Positions 36,246-44,864 of a stretch of 64,000 nucleotides of DNA are shown one piece after another. How positions within the stretch are numbered: position 1 is the first letter of the stretch; each line of letters opens with the position of its first letter. The notes beneath the pieces are model-generated. The model was not told the DNA's origin and ran no database searches. It worked only from the letters and a program-made list of their open reading frames with translations. The stretch spans positions 905,056 to 969,055 of the forward strand of contig CAVVFO010000001.1 in the NCBI GenBank assembly GCA_963747595.1. The letters run 5' to 3'. Origin of the DNA: Oleiagrimonas sp963747595 (GTDB lineage Bacteria > Pseudomonadota > Gammaproteobacteria > Xanthomonadales > Rhodanobacteraceae). A program made the translations under genes and the position numbers.

Positions 36246-37523
36246 ATGTTGATACCCGCTGTGCTGCGTGATCTGAATAGCGCGCAGCGCCATACGGTGC
36301 TGGCCAGCTTCCTGGGCTGGACGCTGGATGCGTTCGATTTTTTCTTGCTGGTGTTCGTACTGGATGATGTCGCCCGGACATTTCATTCCAGTACCACCGA
36401 GGTGTCGCTGGGCATCCTTCTGACCCTGGCGGCACGGCCTCTGGGTGCGCTGCTGTTCGGGCGCCTGGCGGATCGCTACGGGCGTCGCCCGGTGCTGATG
36501 GCCGATGTGGCGCTGTTCTCGATCCTGGGGCTGGCGTGCGCATTTGCGCCATCGTTGTGGGTCTTGCTGCTGCTGCGCTTCCTGTTCGGCATTGCCATGG
36601 GAGGCGAATGGGGCATCGGCGCTGCGCTGGCCATGGAGAGCATTCCGGCGCGCGCCCGCGGCCTGGTGTCGGGCGTGCTGCAGAGCGGCTATCCGTGCGG
36701 CTATTTCCTGGGTGCGCTGGCCTATTGGTTGGTGACCGACGTGATGGGCTTCAGCTGGCGCGGCATGTTCGTGGTTGGCGTGTTGCCGGCCTTTCTGGTG
36801 CTGTACCTGCGCAGCAAGGTGCCGGAATCGCCCAGCTGGCAGACCGGCGCGAGAAGGCGGCGGAAGAATGTATTTGCATCGATGCGCGGGCACTGGACGT
36901 TGTTCGTGTTCATGATGCTGCTGATGGGTGCGTTCAACATGTTCAGTCATGGTTCGCAGGACATGTATCCGACCTTCCTCAAGTCGCAGCTGCACATGGG
37001 GGCGGGCACGGTCACCATCCTGACCATGGTGTTGAATGCAGGCGCGGTGGTCGGCGGGCTGGCGTTTGCTGCATGGTCGCAACGGGTCGGACGGCGTCCG
37101 GCGATCATGACCGCTGCGCTGCTGGCGGTTCCCGTGGTGCCACTGTGGCTGTTCGGCGAGCGTCTGGCGCCGTTTTTCGGTTGGCAGGGGCAGGCGGCGC
37201 AGCTGATCCTTCTGGGTGCGGGCGCCTTTCTGATCCAGGTGATGGTGCAGGGCGCCTGGGGTGTGGTGCCCACACACCTCAACGAACTGTCGCCCGGCGA
37301 CGTACGCGGCACGCTGCCCGGGTTCGCCTATCAGCTGGGCAACCTGCTGGCGGCCGCCACGGCCACCACGCAATCCTGGCTGGCGCATCGGTTCGGGGGC
37401 GATTACGCGATGGTCATGGCGATCTGGCTGTGCGTGGTGGCACTGCTGCTGGCGTTGCTCACATGGCTGGGGCCGGAGGCGCGTGGGCGTTCCTTCGCCG
37501 GCCCCGGCGAAGGACCACAGTGA
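36246..37523 (+). CDS. MFS transporter, sialate/lactate:H+ symporter (SHS) type
   Basis: 425 residues from ATG 36246, preceded by GGGGAG; the longer frame upstream is non-coding. N-terminal FLGWTLDAFDFFLLVFVLDDVA and LFGRLADRYGRRPVLMADVALFS are typical of the SHS group (lactate/pyruvate or sialate proton symporters), as is the RFLFGIAMGGEWGIGAALAMESIPARARGLVSGVLQSGYPCGYFLGAL block. Twelve helices. Monocarboxylate uptake is a reasonable but unproven guess. Confidence 0.87.
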   Translation: MLIPAVLRDLNSAQRHTVLASFLGWTLDAFDFFLLVFVLDDVARTFHSSTTEVSLGILLTLAARPLGALLFGRLADRYGRRPVLMADVALFSILGLACAFAPSLWVLLLLRFLFGIAMGGEWGIGAALAMESIPARARGLVSGVLQSGYPCGYFLGALAYWLVTDVMGFSWRGMFVVGVLPAFLVLYLRSKVPESPSWQTGARRRRKNVFASMRGHWTLFVFMMLLMGAFNMFSHGSQDMYPTFLKSQLHMGAGTVTILTMVLNAGAVVGGLAFAAWSQRVGRRPAIMTAALLAVPVVPLWLFGERLAPFFGWQGQAAQLILLGAGAFLIQVMVQGAWGVVPTHLNELSPGDVRGTLPGFAYQLGNLLAAATATTQSWLAHRFGGDYAMVMAIWLCVVALLLALLTWLGPEARGRSFAGPGEGPQ

Positions 37524-37548
37524 CTAGCCGCGGCCGCGCAGCTATGAT
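37520..37548 (+). promoter_or_regulatory. Sigma-70-type promoter candidate for slyD
   Basis: GTGACT (37520-37525), 17-bp spacer, TATGAT (37543-37548), 33 bp before the slyD ATG. The -35 overlaps the stop of the upstream transporter gene. Confidence 0.5.
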
Positions 37549-37580
37549 GCGGCGCTTTACACCATTACGAGTGCAGCCGC

Positions 37581-38066
37581 ATGAAAGCCAGCAAGGATTC
37601 CGTCGTCGAGTTTCATTACACATTGTCCGCCGACGGTGAGCGGGTGGAGAGTTCGCGCGATCGCGCGGAGAGCATGCACGTGCTGCTCGGGCGCGGCGCC
37701 CTGATCCCCGGCATGGAAGCGGCTCTGCACGATCACGAGGCGGGGGATACCTTCCAGATCGAACTGCCTCCGGAGGAGGCGTACGGCACCTATCAGGAAG
37801 ATCATGCGCAGCGTGTGCCGAAGAAGTATTTCCGCAATGGTGCGCGTCTCAAACCCGGCATGACCGCGGCGCTGACGCTGAAGGAAGGCGGGCAGCGTGT
37901 GGTGACGGTGAAGAAGGTGGGAATGACCACGGTGGATGTGGACTTGAACCATCCGATGGCCGGCAAGACGCTGAACTTCGATATCGAGGTGATGGACGTG
38001 CGCGAAGCTACCGCCGAGGAGCTCGAGCATGGTCATGCGCACGGGCCGGGCGCCCACGCTCACTGA
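37581..38066 (+). CDS. slyD: FKBP-type peptidylprolyl isomerase SlyD
   Basis: 161 residues. FKBP domain with inserted IF chaperone flap: FHYTLSADGERVESS, then LGRGALIPGMEAALHDHEAGDTFQIELPPEEAYGTYQEDHAQRVPK, and DVDLNHPMAGKTLNFDIEVMDVREAT. The His-rich tail (HGHAHGPGAHAH) is the metal-binding end typical of SlyD, shorter than in E. coli. Cytoplasmic prolyl isomerase/chaperone, often linked to nickel delivery. Confidence 0.95.
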   Translation: MKASKDSVVEFHYTLSADGERVESSRDRAESMHVLLGRGALIPGMEAALHDHEAGDTFQIELPPEEAYGTYQEDHAQRVPKKYFRNGARLKPGMTAALTLKEGGQRVVTVKKVGMTTVDVDLNHPMAGKTLNFDIEVMDVREATAEELEHGHAHGPGAHAH

Positions 38067-38280
38067 TTGCCGCCGCACAGGCGCATCGCCGACGGCGCGG
38101 CGTGCCGGACGCTCCCTTCATGCCGACCCCTGAAACATCCTGGCGCGGATCTCGAAGGCGCGGCCGGTCACATCCCCCATGTGGCATGCCTCATGCGGCC
38201 CCGCAAAGATGCAGCCCCGGGCAGGCGCACGATGCCACATGCCGGCCGGACCGATCGCTCCCGGGGACGTCTCCGCCTGC

Positions 38281-38643
38281 TCAGGGGGGCGACACTGGTA
38301 TCGCCATCCGCAGTGCCAGGCTGGTCAGGATCCAGATGGTGCCGGCCACCATGGTGACCAGAACAGAAGCGGAGAACAGCAGTAGCAGCAGGTCCTCGCG
38401 TTTCTGGCGAAAGCCGATATGCAGGAAGAAGCGAAAGTGCACCAGCATCTGCACCAGCGCGAAGGCGCCGATGACGATGAATATCGTCAAATGGGAGATG
38501 CCGGAGCCCCAACGCACCAGTGCAAACGGGACCAGGGTCAGCAACAACGCCAGACCGATGCCCCAGACATAGGAGCCCAGCTCGCGACGCTCCTGCTGCT
38601 TCCAGTCGGCTGCGTCCTGGCCGTTGTCGGTCTGCTCGCTCAT
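38281..38643 (-). CDS. cyoD: Cytochrome bo3 quinol oxidase subunit IV
   Basis: 120 residues from ATG 38643, which overlaps the cyoC stop by 4 bases. Three membrane helices with the subunit IV pattern GSYVWGIGLALLLTLVPFALV, FIVIGAFALVQMLVHFRFFLHI and MVAGTIWILTSLALRM. Last gene of cyoABCD; no cyoE (haem O synthase) follows. Confidence 0.93.
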   Translation of the reverse strand: MSEQTDNGQDAADWKQQERRELGSYVWGIGLALLLTLVPFALVRWGSGISHLTIFIVIGAFALVQMLVHFRFFLHIGFRQKREDLLLLLFSASVLVTMVAGTIWILTSLALRMAIPVSPP

Positions 38644-39263
38644 GTCAGCCCCGTCAGATAAACCACCGTGAAAATCGCGATCCAGACGATGTCCAGGAAA
38701 TGCCAGAACAGCGCCAGACGCATGATGCCCAGCTTGGTCTTCGTGTCTACACCGTAGCGTGCGATCTGGCCCAGCAGGCAGATCAACCAGATGCATCCAC
38801 TGGCGACGTGCAAGCCGTGCAAGGGCACCAGATCGAAGAACGCGGAAAGATACCCGCTGCGGGTGGGAAATCCCCCCTTGGAGAACATGCTGAAGAAATC
38901 GTGCATCTCCAGGCGGATGAAGCCGATGCCCAGCAGCAACGTGATGACCATCCAGCCAACCAGCTGCGCCTTGCCGTGTTTGTATTTCAACGCCAGCGAC
39001 GCCATGCCGAAGGTGAAGCTGCTGGTCAGCAGCAGCATGGTCTCGATGAATACGCTCTTGATGTCGTAGAGCTGTTGCGGTCCCGGACCGCCAGCCGTCG
39101 AATGCACGTAGGTCACGTAGGTCCCGAACACCATGCCGAACAGGATGGCGTCGCTCATCAGGAAGACCCAGAAACCGAACATCATGCCGGTGGCGGCGTC
39201 ATTGTCCGTGCCGTGTGTGGTGCCCAGATTCAGGCCGGGATGTTTGATGGCTTCCTGGCTCAT
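38640..39263 (-). CDS. cyoC: Cytochrome bo3 quinol oxidase subunit III
   Basis: 207 residues, five membrane helices. Typical segments: GFWVFLMSDAILFGMVFGTYVTY, IETMLLLTSSFTFGMASLAL, and PLHGLHVASGCIWLICLLGQ with the His-rich loop. ATGA overlaps join it to cyoB and cyoD. Structural subunit of the proton-pumping ubiquinol oxidase. Confidence 0.95.
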   Translation of the reverse strand: MSQEAIKHPGLNLGTTHGTDNDAATGMMFGFWVFLMSDAILFGMVFGTYVTYVHSTAGGPGPQQLYDIKSVFIETMLLLTSSFTFGMASLALKYKHGKAQLVGWMVITLLLGIGFIRLEMHDFFSMFSKGGFPTRSGYLSAFFDLVPLHGLHVASGCIWLICLLGQIARYGVDTKTKLGIMRLALFWHFLDIVWIAIFTVVYLTGLT

Positions 39264-41374
39264 GGCACCACTCCGTCAGCATCGTGTTGCGCCAGACCGG
39301 CGTTCGCCGGTTTGCATTCGTTCGCGCGGGAGACGGCGGTGGCGGCTTCGACCGCGTCGATCCAGCGATGGTGTTGCTTGCGCACCTCCTCTGCGGAGAT
39401 CACGCGCGTGGTGTCGCGTGCGAAGCCGCGGATGATCATGGCTGCTATTGCCGCCAGGAAGAACAGGACCACCATCCACCAGATATGCCAGACCAGACCG
39501 AAAGCGAGGCCAAAACCGATCACGGCGACCGCAGGCCCCAGGGCGCTGTTCTTGGGCAGTTCGATGTCCTCGTATGTATCGAGGCGCCGATAGGCGCTGC
39601 CATCCTCCTTGCCCATGGTGAATGCATCGCGGCCCGTGACCACGGGGATCGCAGCGAAGTTGTACTCCGGGGGTGGGGCAGAGTTCGCCCATTCGAGACT
39701 GCGGCCGTCCCAGGGGTCGCCCACGCTCACCCGGTTCTCCTCGCGGTGCTTGATCGAGGTCCACAGCTGCCACATCAGTGACGCGAGGGCCGCCAGTACC
39801 AGCAGCGCACCAACGAAGGCCACCCATTCCCACGGAACGTACGCGGGGTGCGAATAGGCCACCGTGCGTCGCGGCAAACCCATGATGCCCAGGGCATACA
39901 GCGGAAAAAATGCCAGCATGAAGCCGAAGATCCAGCACAACGCCGAAATCATGCCCCAACGTTCGTTGAGACGGAAGCCGAATGCCTTGGGAAACCAGAA
40001 GTGATAGGCGGAAAGCATGCCGAACAGCAGGCCGGGCACCAGCATGTTGTGGAAATGGGCGACCAGGAACACCGTGTTGTGCACCTGATAATCGATGCTC
40101 GGGTTGGCCAGCAGGACCCCACTCATGCCGCCCAGCACGAACAGCAGGAGAAAGCCGAGCGAATACACCATGGGGACGGTGAGCCGTACGCGGCCGCGGA
40201 CCATGGTCAGCATCCAGTCGTAGATTTTCACTCCGGTGGGAATGCCGATCATCATCGAGGCGATGCCGAAGAGCGCATTGAGATTGGCGCTCTGGCCCAT
40301 GGTGAAGAAATGATGCAGCCACACCGAGAAGGAGAGGATCGCAATGGCCATGGTGGCCATGACCAGCGACCTGTAGCCGTAAAGCACCTTCCCGGAGAAT
40401 GTGGCGAAGACTTCCGAATACACGCCGAAGGCGGGCAGGATGAGGATATAGACCTCCGGGTGACCGAACAGCCAGAACAGGTTGGCAAAGTTCATCATGT
40501 TGCCGCCCAGGGCATTGGTGAAATAGTGAAACCCCAGGTAACGGTCCAGCGCCAGCTGCGCAGTTGCCACGGTGAGCGGCGGCATCGCGAAGACCATCAG
40601 GATGGAGGTGCACAGGGCGGTCCACGTGAACAGCGGCATGCGCATCAGCTTCATCCCCGGAGCGCGCTCCTTGTAGATGGTGGCGAAAAAATTCAGGCCG
40701 GTGAACGTCGATCCCAGCGATGACAGGGTCAGTGCCCAGATCCAGTAGTCCGGCCCGACGCCAGGACTGAAGGAGGCCTCCGTATACGGCGGGTAACCGA
40801 ACCAGCCACCGGTAGAGAACTTGCCCAGGCACAATGAAATCATCACCAGCGCCGCACCCGCCGCGGTCAGCGCCAGACTGACCGAATTGAGCACGGGGAA
40901 CGAGACATCGCGCGCGCCGATCTGCGTGGGCATGACGTAGTTGATAACGCCGATGAGGAACGGCATCGCCATGAAGAAGATCATGATGGTGCCATGGGTA
41001 CTGAAAAGCTCGGCGAAATGATCCGGCGAGAGGAAGCCGCCGCCCAGCCCGACGGCCTGCTGCGTGCGCATCAGTGCCGCTTCGATCAGCGCGCGCGCGA
41101 GCATCACGAAGGCGATCACGATATACATGATGCCGATCTTCTTGTGGTCGGCGCTGGTCACCCAGTCCGACCACAACGGGCGCCAGAGCTTGTATCTGGT
41201 CAGCAACCAGACAGTGACCAGCGCGCCGATCACCACGATCGATGCGGCGAACGTGGCGATACAGCCGTTGACGATGTGGCTTTCAGTGGGATGCTCCACC
41301 ATGTCCCAGAACGGTAGCGAGTGCAGGCTGAGTCGTCCCAGGAACGGCCCGACCGAAATGGCGGGGTTGCTCAT
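39260..41374 (-). CDS. cyoB: Cytochrome bo3 quinol oxidase subunit I
   Basis: 704 residues, the normal length for a 15-helix CyoB. Haem-copper centre motif WLFGHPEVYILILPAFGVYSEVFATFSGK is present, with VAHFHNMLVPGLLFG providing the later His ligands, SADHKKIGIMYIVIAF at the N-terminus and FSTHGTIMIFFMAMPF around the haem b site. It is the catalytic subunit that reduces O2 and pumps protons. Overlaps cyoA and cyoC by 4 bases each. Confidence 0.97.
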   Translation of the reverse strand: MSNPAISVGPFLGRLSLHSLPFWDMVEHPTESHIVNGCIATFAASIVVIGALVTVWLLTRYKLWRPLWSDWVTSADHKKIGIMYIVIAFVMLARALIEAALMRTQQAVGLGGGFLSPDHFAELFSTHGTIMIFFMAMPFLIGVINYVMPTQIGARDVSFPVLNSVSLALTAAGAALVMISLCLGKFSTGGWFGYPPYTEASFSPGVGPDYWIWALTLSSLGSTFTGLNFFATIYKERAPGMKLMRMPLFTWTALCTSILMVFAMPPLTVATAQLALDRYLGFHYFTNALGGNMMNFANLFWLFGHPEVYILILPAFGVYSEVFATFSGKVLYGYRSLVMATMAIAILSFSVWLHHFFTMGQSANLNALFGIASMMIGIPTGVKIYDWMLTMVRGRVRLTVPMVYSLGFLLLFVLGGMSGVLLANPSIDYQVHNTVFLVAHFHNMLVPGLLFGMLSAYHFWFPKAFGFRLNERWGMISALCWIFGFMLAFFPLYALGIMGLPRRTVAYSHPAYVPWEWVAFVGALLVLAALASLMWQLWTSIKHREENRVSVGDPWDGRSLEWANSAPPPEYNFAAIPVVTGRDAFTMGKEDGSAYRRLDTYEDIELPKNSALGPAVAVIGFGLAFGLVWHIWWMVVLFFLAAIAAMIIRGFARDTTRVISAEEVRKQHHRWIDAVEAATAVSRANECKPANAGLAQHDADGVVP

Positions 41375-42360
41375 CGCGTTTGCTCCGTCGATGGATGGGC
41401 GTCGCTGCCAGGGCTGCGCGGCGCCAGATGGGGATGGGCAAAGGCGCTTTGCGGCAGGGTCCGCCTGCCGTTCATGATGGCCATGACCACTGCCGGAAAC
41501 AGTGTGTTTTTCACGTCGGTCAGATACACGTTGCCGTGCATCGACTTGACCCTGGCCTGCGGCAGTGCGGCAATCAGGTCGCTACGCTTGTCCCTCCGCT
41601 CGATGATCCGCAGCGTCTGCGCATTGAGCGCAATACCGGTGGTGCGGACCTTGCGCACCCACGCCTTGAAGTGGGCCGGTGTCATGGCAGCCGCAGTGAA
41701 CTGTTGGTGATGGAAGCCGTTGCCGTTGTACATGGTGTTTTCGCCGAGGAATTTTCCAGGCTTGCTTGCCTGCAGATTCAATTGACTGACCATGCCGCCC
41801 ATGGCGTAGATCTGGCTGCCCAGCGCGGGAATGAATAACGATTGCATCACCGTCGCGGAGGTGATCTCCATGGAGACGGGCCGCCCGGCCGGGAGAGCCA
41901 GGGTGCCGATGCTGGCGATGCCCTGCTGGGGATAGATGAACATCCACTTCCAGTCGTAACCGATCACTTGCACGCGCAACGGTGCCTGACTGGATGCCAG
42001 CGGCTTGTAGGGGTCCAGCTTGTGCGTGTCGCGCCACACGAAAAAGCCCAGCGCCACGACGATGAGGATCGGTCCACCCCAGGCGGTGATCTCCAGTATC
42101 CAGGATACCCTCCACCTGGGCGTGTACTTGGATTTCTTCTTGCCATAGCGGTAGCGCCAGACAATGAGCGGCGTCAGCAGAAAGATCGGCCCCGCCACCA
42201 GCACCGCCATGATTGCCAGCACCCAGTAGAAGTGCCAGCGCTGGGCATTGGCCACCGGGCCCTGCGGATCGAGAAAACTCAAGTGCGTATGGCCACCACA
42301 TGCGGCAAGCATCAGAACCAGCGCACCCAGCACGGTCCAGCGCCCGAGACCTGGCGCCAT
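41371..42360 (-). CDS. cyoA: Cytochrome bo3 quinol oxidase subunit II
   Basis: 329 residues from ATG 42360, chosen because it places a lipoprotein signal (VLGALVLMLAAC, lipid-modified Cys at about residue 21) at the normal distance. Alternative starts are ATG 42438 and GTG 42477; the GTG has the better ribosome site (GAAGG, 7 bases upstream) but would leave about 60 residues before the Cys. Two membrane helices precede a cupredoxin domain (VIGYDWKWMFIYPQQGIASIGTLALPAGRPV) lacking CuA ligands, as in quinol oxidases. First gene of cyoABCD. Confidence 0.9.
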   Translation of the reverse strand: MAPGLGRWTVLGALVLMLAACGGHTHLSFLDPQGPVANAQRWHFYWVLAIMAVLVAGPIFLLTPLIVWRYRYGKKKSKYTPRWRVSWILEITAWGGPILIVVALGFFVWRDTHKLDPYKPLASSQAPLRVQVIGYDWKWMFIYPQQGIASIGTLALPAGRPVSMEITSATVMQSLFIPALGSQIYAMGGMVSQLNLQASKPGKFLGENTMYNGNGFHHQQFTAAAMTPAHFKAWVRKVRTTGIALNAQTLRIIERRDKRSDLIAALPQARVKSMHGNVYLTDVKNTLFPAVVMAIMNGRRTLPQSAFAHPHLAPRSPGSDAHPSTEQTR

Positions 42361-42999
42361 GCGTTTCAGGCACGCGATGGCGCGTCGAGATCTCTGGGCA
42401 CGTGCTGTCACAGGAGCCTGCAGACACGCATGTTTCATGGAGGGTGTCGGACTTTGCTGACGATTGTCGCTTTTCACAATGACACCTTCTTCGTCTCGGC
42501 CCGCAGCAGCCGCGCAATATCGCGCCCCCTGCGAGCGACATGTCCAGCATGGCGCAGCGCTGTGGCAAGGCAGGAATTCGGCACCGCCGGCTGGCGCCCA
42601 AAAACCCAGCCCCTCCACGTGTTCCTGCAGGCTGCAGGCTGGTGTTGCAGCTGCCTCCGCGCTTCCATCTGCGTGCGACGCCGGTGGTTTTCAGCCGCCA
42701 CCCAGCGGTGCTCCCGACCTTATGGCAGGGGAGCACGAGGAACCGGGATGGTTCAGGTCAGCCGGCGTGTCATGAACCACAGCCCGTTGGGTCGTATCGG
42801 GCCCAACCTCCCTGTTCCGACAAGACGCTGGATAGAGGGGACGTCTGCAGGTAAAGGTATAGATCGGTTCGTGAAAAAAGCGCGAACAGCGCAGCGTTCA
42901 GGAGCAGTACGACGGGCTGCGGGCAAGTTGGTCTGCGTTGAGGCATCTCTGCATGGCGCGGGTCATCGGGCCGTATCTCTTCGTCTGCAGTCCTGTGGG
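42361..42999. other. 639-bp region upstream of cyoA, no supported gene
   Basis: Between the 3' end of the NlpC/P60 gene and the chosen cyoA start, both minus strand. It holds the alternative cyoA starts (42438, 42477) and presumably the cyo promoter. ORFs here have no family resemblance. No clear -35/-10 pair, operator or terminator could be assigned. Confidence 0.45.
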
Positions 43000-43557
43000 T
43001 CAGTCCAGCACGCGGCGGGCATAGGCGAAGTGCGTGCGCCAGTAACGGTTGGCGAGGCTGCTCAGTTCCACGGTGCCGCCGGTATTGGGCGCGTGCACGA
43101 AGCGGCCCTTGCCCACATAGATGGCGACATGGCTGATACGGTGGCCCGACGTGCGGAAGAACAGCAGATCCCCTGTGGCCAGGCGCCGGGGATACCGGAT
43201 CTTGGGGGCACGCAAGCGCGACATGGCGCGTGACGTGCGCGGAAGTTGCACGTGAGCGCTGGTGCGGTAGACATAGTCCACCAGACCGCTGCAGTCGAAG
43301 CCGCTTGCAGGGGTGTTGCCGCCCCAGTGATAGGGCGTTCCCACCAGGCCGATGGCGTGGATCAGCACGTTGTTGGCTTCCTGCGGAGAGGCGGCCTGCG
43401 GCCATCTCTGTTGGCCCACCGCCGGCTGCGCGGAAGGGCGGTGCGGCACGCTGGCGCATGCGGCCAGCAGCAGGGCGGCGAGGAGCAAGGGCAGACGGCG
43501 CCATGCTTGCAATCGCTTGGAATCCGCGAAGGTGGCAGTGCGTCTGGCCTGGGACAT
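43000..43557 (-). CDS. NlpC/P60 (C40) cell-wall endopeptidase lipoprotein
   Basis: 185 residues. Lipobox LLLAAC with Cys34 after a basic N-terminus. C40 peptidase core: GTPYHWGGNTPASGFDCSGLVDYVYR with nucleophile Cys89, ISHVAIYVGKGRFVHAPNTG with His143 as the general base and His155 as the likely polar third residue. Likely cleaves D-iGlu-DAP linkages or similar in peptidoglycan, tethered to a membrane. A candidate promoter lies about 35-60 bp upstream. Confidence 0.92.
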   Translation of the reverse strand: MSQARRTATFADSKRLQAWRRLPLLLAALLLAACASVPHRPSAQPAVGQQRWPQAASPQEANNVLIHAIGLVGTPYHWGGNTPASGFDCSGLVDYVYRTSAHVQLPRTSRAMSRLRAPKIRYPRRLATGDLLFFRTSGHRISHVAIYVGKGRFVHAPNTGGTVELSSLANRYWRTHFAYARRVLD

Positions 43558-43589
43558 TCGCTTGAACCTCGGCGCTGAATGTCCCTTAG

Positions 43590-43616
43590 GGTATAACAGT
43601 CAAAGAGTTACGGCAA
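43590..43616 (-). promoter_or_regulatory. Promoter candidate for the NlpC/P60 gene
   Basis: On the minus strand, TTGCCG (43611-43616), a short 15-bp spacer, then TATACC (43590-43595), about 33 bases before the ATG at 43557. Spacer length is suboptimal. Confidence 0.35.
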
Positions 43617-43653
43617 CTTCTTTGAATGAGCCTGATGTCTTTTTCGGATGGAG

Positions 43654-43965
43654 TCAGCGGTCGCCCACGAGCGTCAGTTTCGGACGCTGCGGGGCACCGA
43701 ACGGGTTGCCGCAGACGGCATCGGTAGCGCGCCCCATCTCGTTGGCAAGCTCGCCTTCAAAGCGGCTGGCGCGGCGGCGCGCGGCGTCGGCCAGTGCGTC
43801 GGGCAGCGGGCCGTCGTGTTGCAGCAGTTGCGCGGTGAGCTCGCGCTGGCGTGCGTTGAAGTCGGGATCGCGGCTCGCCTCGTCCAGCACACAGGCGATC
43901 ACGGCGAGCCAGCCCGCGTCGGGGCTGCGCATGGCCAGAAGCATTTCGGAGGTGGTAGCGCTCAT
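43654..43965 (-). CDS. Hypothetical protein
   Basis: 103 residues from ATG 43965 with GAGGGA upstream; in-frame extension beyond is unlikely. Predicted mostly helical (ATTSEMLLAMRSPDAGWLAVIACVLDEAS, then DALADAARRRASRFEGELANEMGRA). No signal peptide, no recognised family. It is transcribed divergently from the ABC transporter genes, sharing a 134-bp gap. Confidence 0.65.
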   Translation of the reverse strand: MSATTSEMLLAMRSPDAGWLAVIACVLDEASRDPDFNARQRELTAQLLQHDGPLPDALADAARRRASRFEGELANEMGRATDAVCGNPFGAPQRPKLTLVGDR

Positions 43966-44099
43966 CGTGGAATTCCCTCTGGAGACGATCCATCCCATGC
44001 AGGAACGATGCCAGCGGCCAGCGGATGGCGTGTTGAAGGGCGAGCTGCCGGGAAGCACTAGACTGGCGCTCCCTGAGGAGCTTTCGGGACGAACCGTAC

Positions 44100-44864
44100 G
44101 TGAGCGAGACAAGTGACGATGCCATGTTCCGGCTGGACCGGGTCTGCAAGCAGTTCGGCGACGATCGCGCGGTGGATGCGGTCAGCCTGGCGATCGGCCG
44201 CAACAGTGTCACGGCGCTGATCGGCAGCAGCGGTTCGGGCAAGTCCACGCTGCTGCGCCTGTTGATCGGGCTGGTGTGGCCGGATACGGGCAGGGTGTAT
44301 TTCCACGGCAAGGCGCTGCAACGCGGGCAACTGCAGAGGTTGCGTCAGCGCATCGGTTACGTGATCCAGGAGGGTGGGCTGTTCCCGCACTTGACCGCCT
44401 TCGGCAATCTCTCGCTGTTGCCGCGGCACCTTGGCTGGACATCGACGCGTATCGCGCAACGGGCAGAACAACTGGCCGATCTGACGCATCTGGATGTATC
44501 CCTTCTGCGGCGTTTCCCGGCCGAGCTGTCCGGGGGGCAGCGCCAGCGTGTGGCATTGATGCGCGCCCTGATGATGGACCCGCCGGTGCTGCTGATGGAC
44601 GAGCCGCTGGGGGCGCTCGATCCAGTCGTGCGTCACGACTTGCAGGCCGAACTGCGCGGCATCTTCCAGCGACTGGACAAGACCGTGGTGCTGGTGACCC
44701 ATGACATGGCCGAGGCGGCCTATCTGGCGTCGCGTCTGGTGCTGCTGCACGAGGGGTCGGTATTGCAGGACGGGTCGCTGGAGGACTTCCGGCAGCAGCC
44801 GGCCAGCGCCTTCGTCACGCGATTCCTGGACAGCGCGCGCGCATTGCCGGAGCCGTCGCGGTGA
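44100..44864 (+). CDS. Osmoprotectant-type ABC transporter ATP-binding protein
   Basis: 254 residues from GTG 44100; ATG 44124 is an alternative. Walker A GSSGSGKST, Q-loop VIQEGGLF, signature LSGGQRQRVAL, Walker B VLLMDEPLGALD, H-loop VTHDMAEA. It is of the OpuCA/OsmV type that energises quaternary-amine import but has no C-terminal CBS domains. Stop and start overlap the next gene (GTGA), so the two genes encode one importer. Confidence 0.9.
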   Translation: MSETSDDAMFRLDRVCKQFGDDRAVDAVSLAIGRNSVTALIGSSGSGKSTLLRLLIGLVWPDTGRVYFHGKALQRGQLQRLRQRIGYVIQEGGLFPHLTAFGNLSLLPRHLGWTSTRIAQRAEQLADLTHLDVSLLRRFPAELSGGQRQRVALMRALMMDPPVLLMDEPLGALDPVVRHDLQAELRGIFQRLDKTVVLVTHDMAEAAYLASRLVLLHEGSVLQDGSLEDFRQQPASAFVTRFLDSARALPEPSR

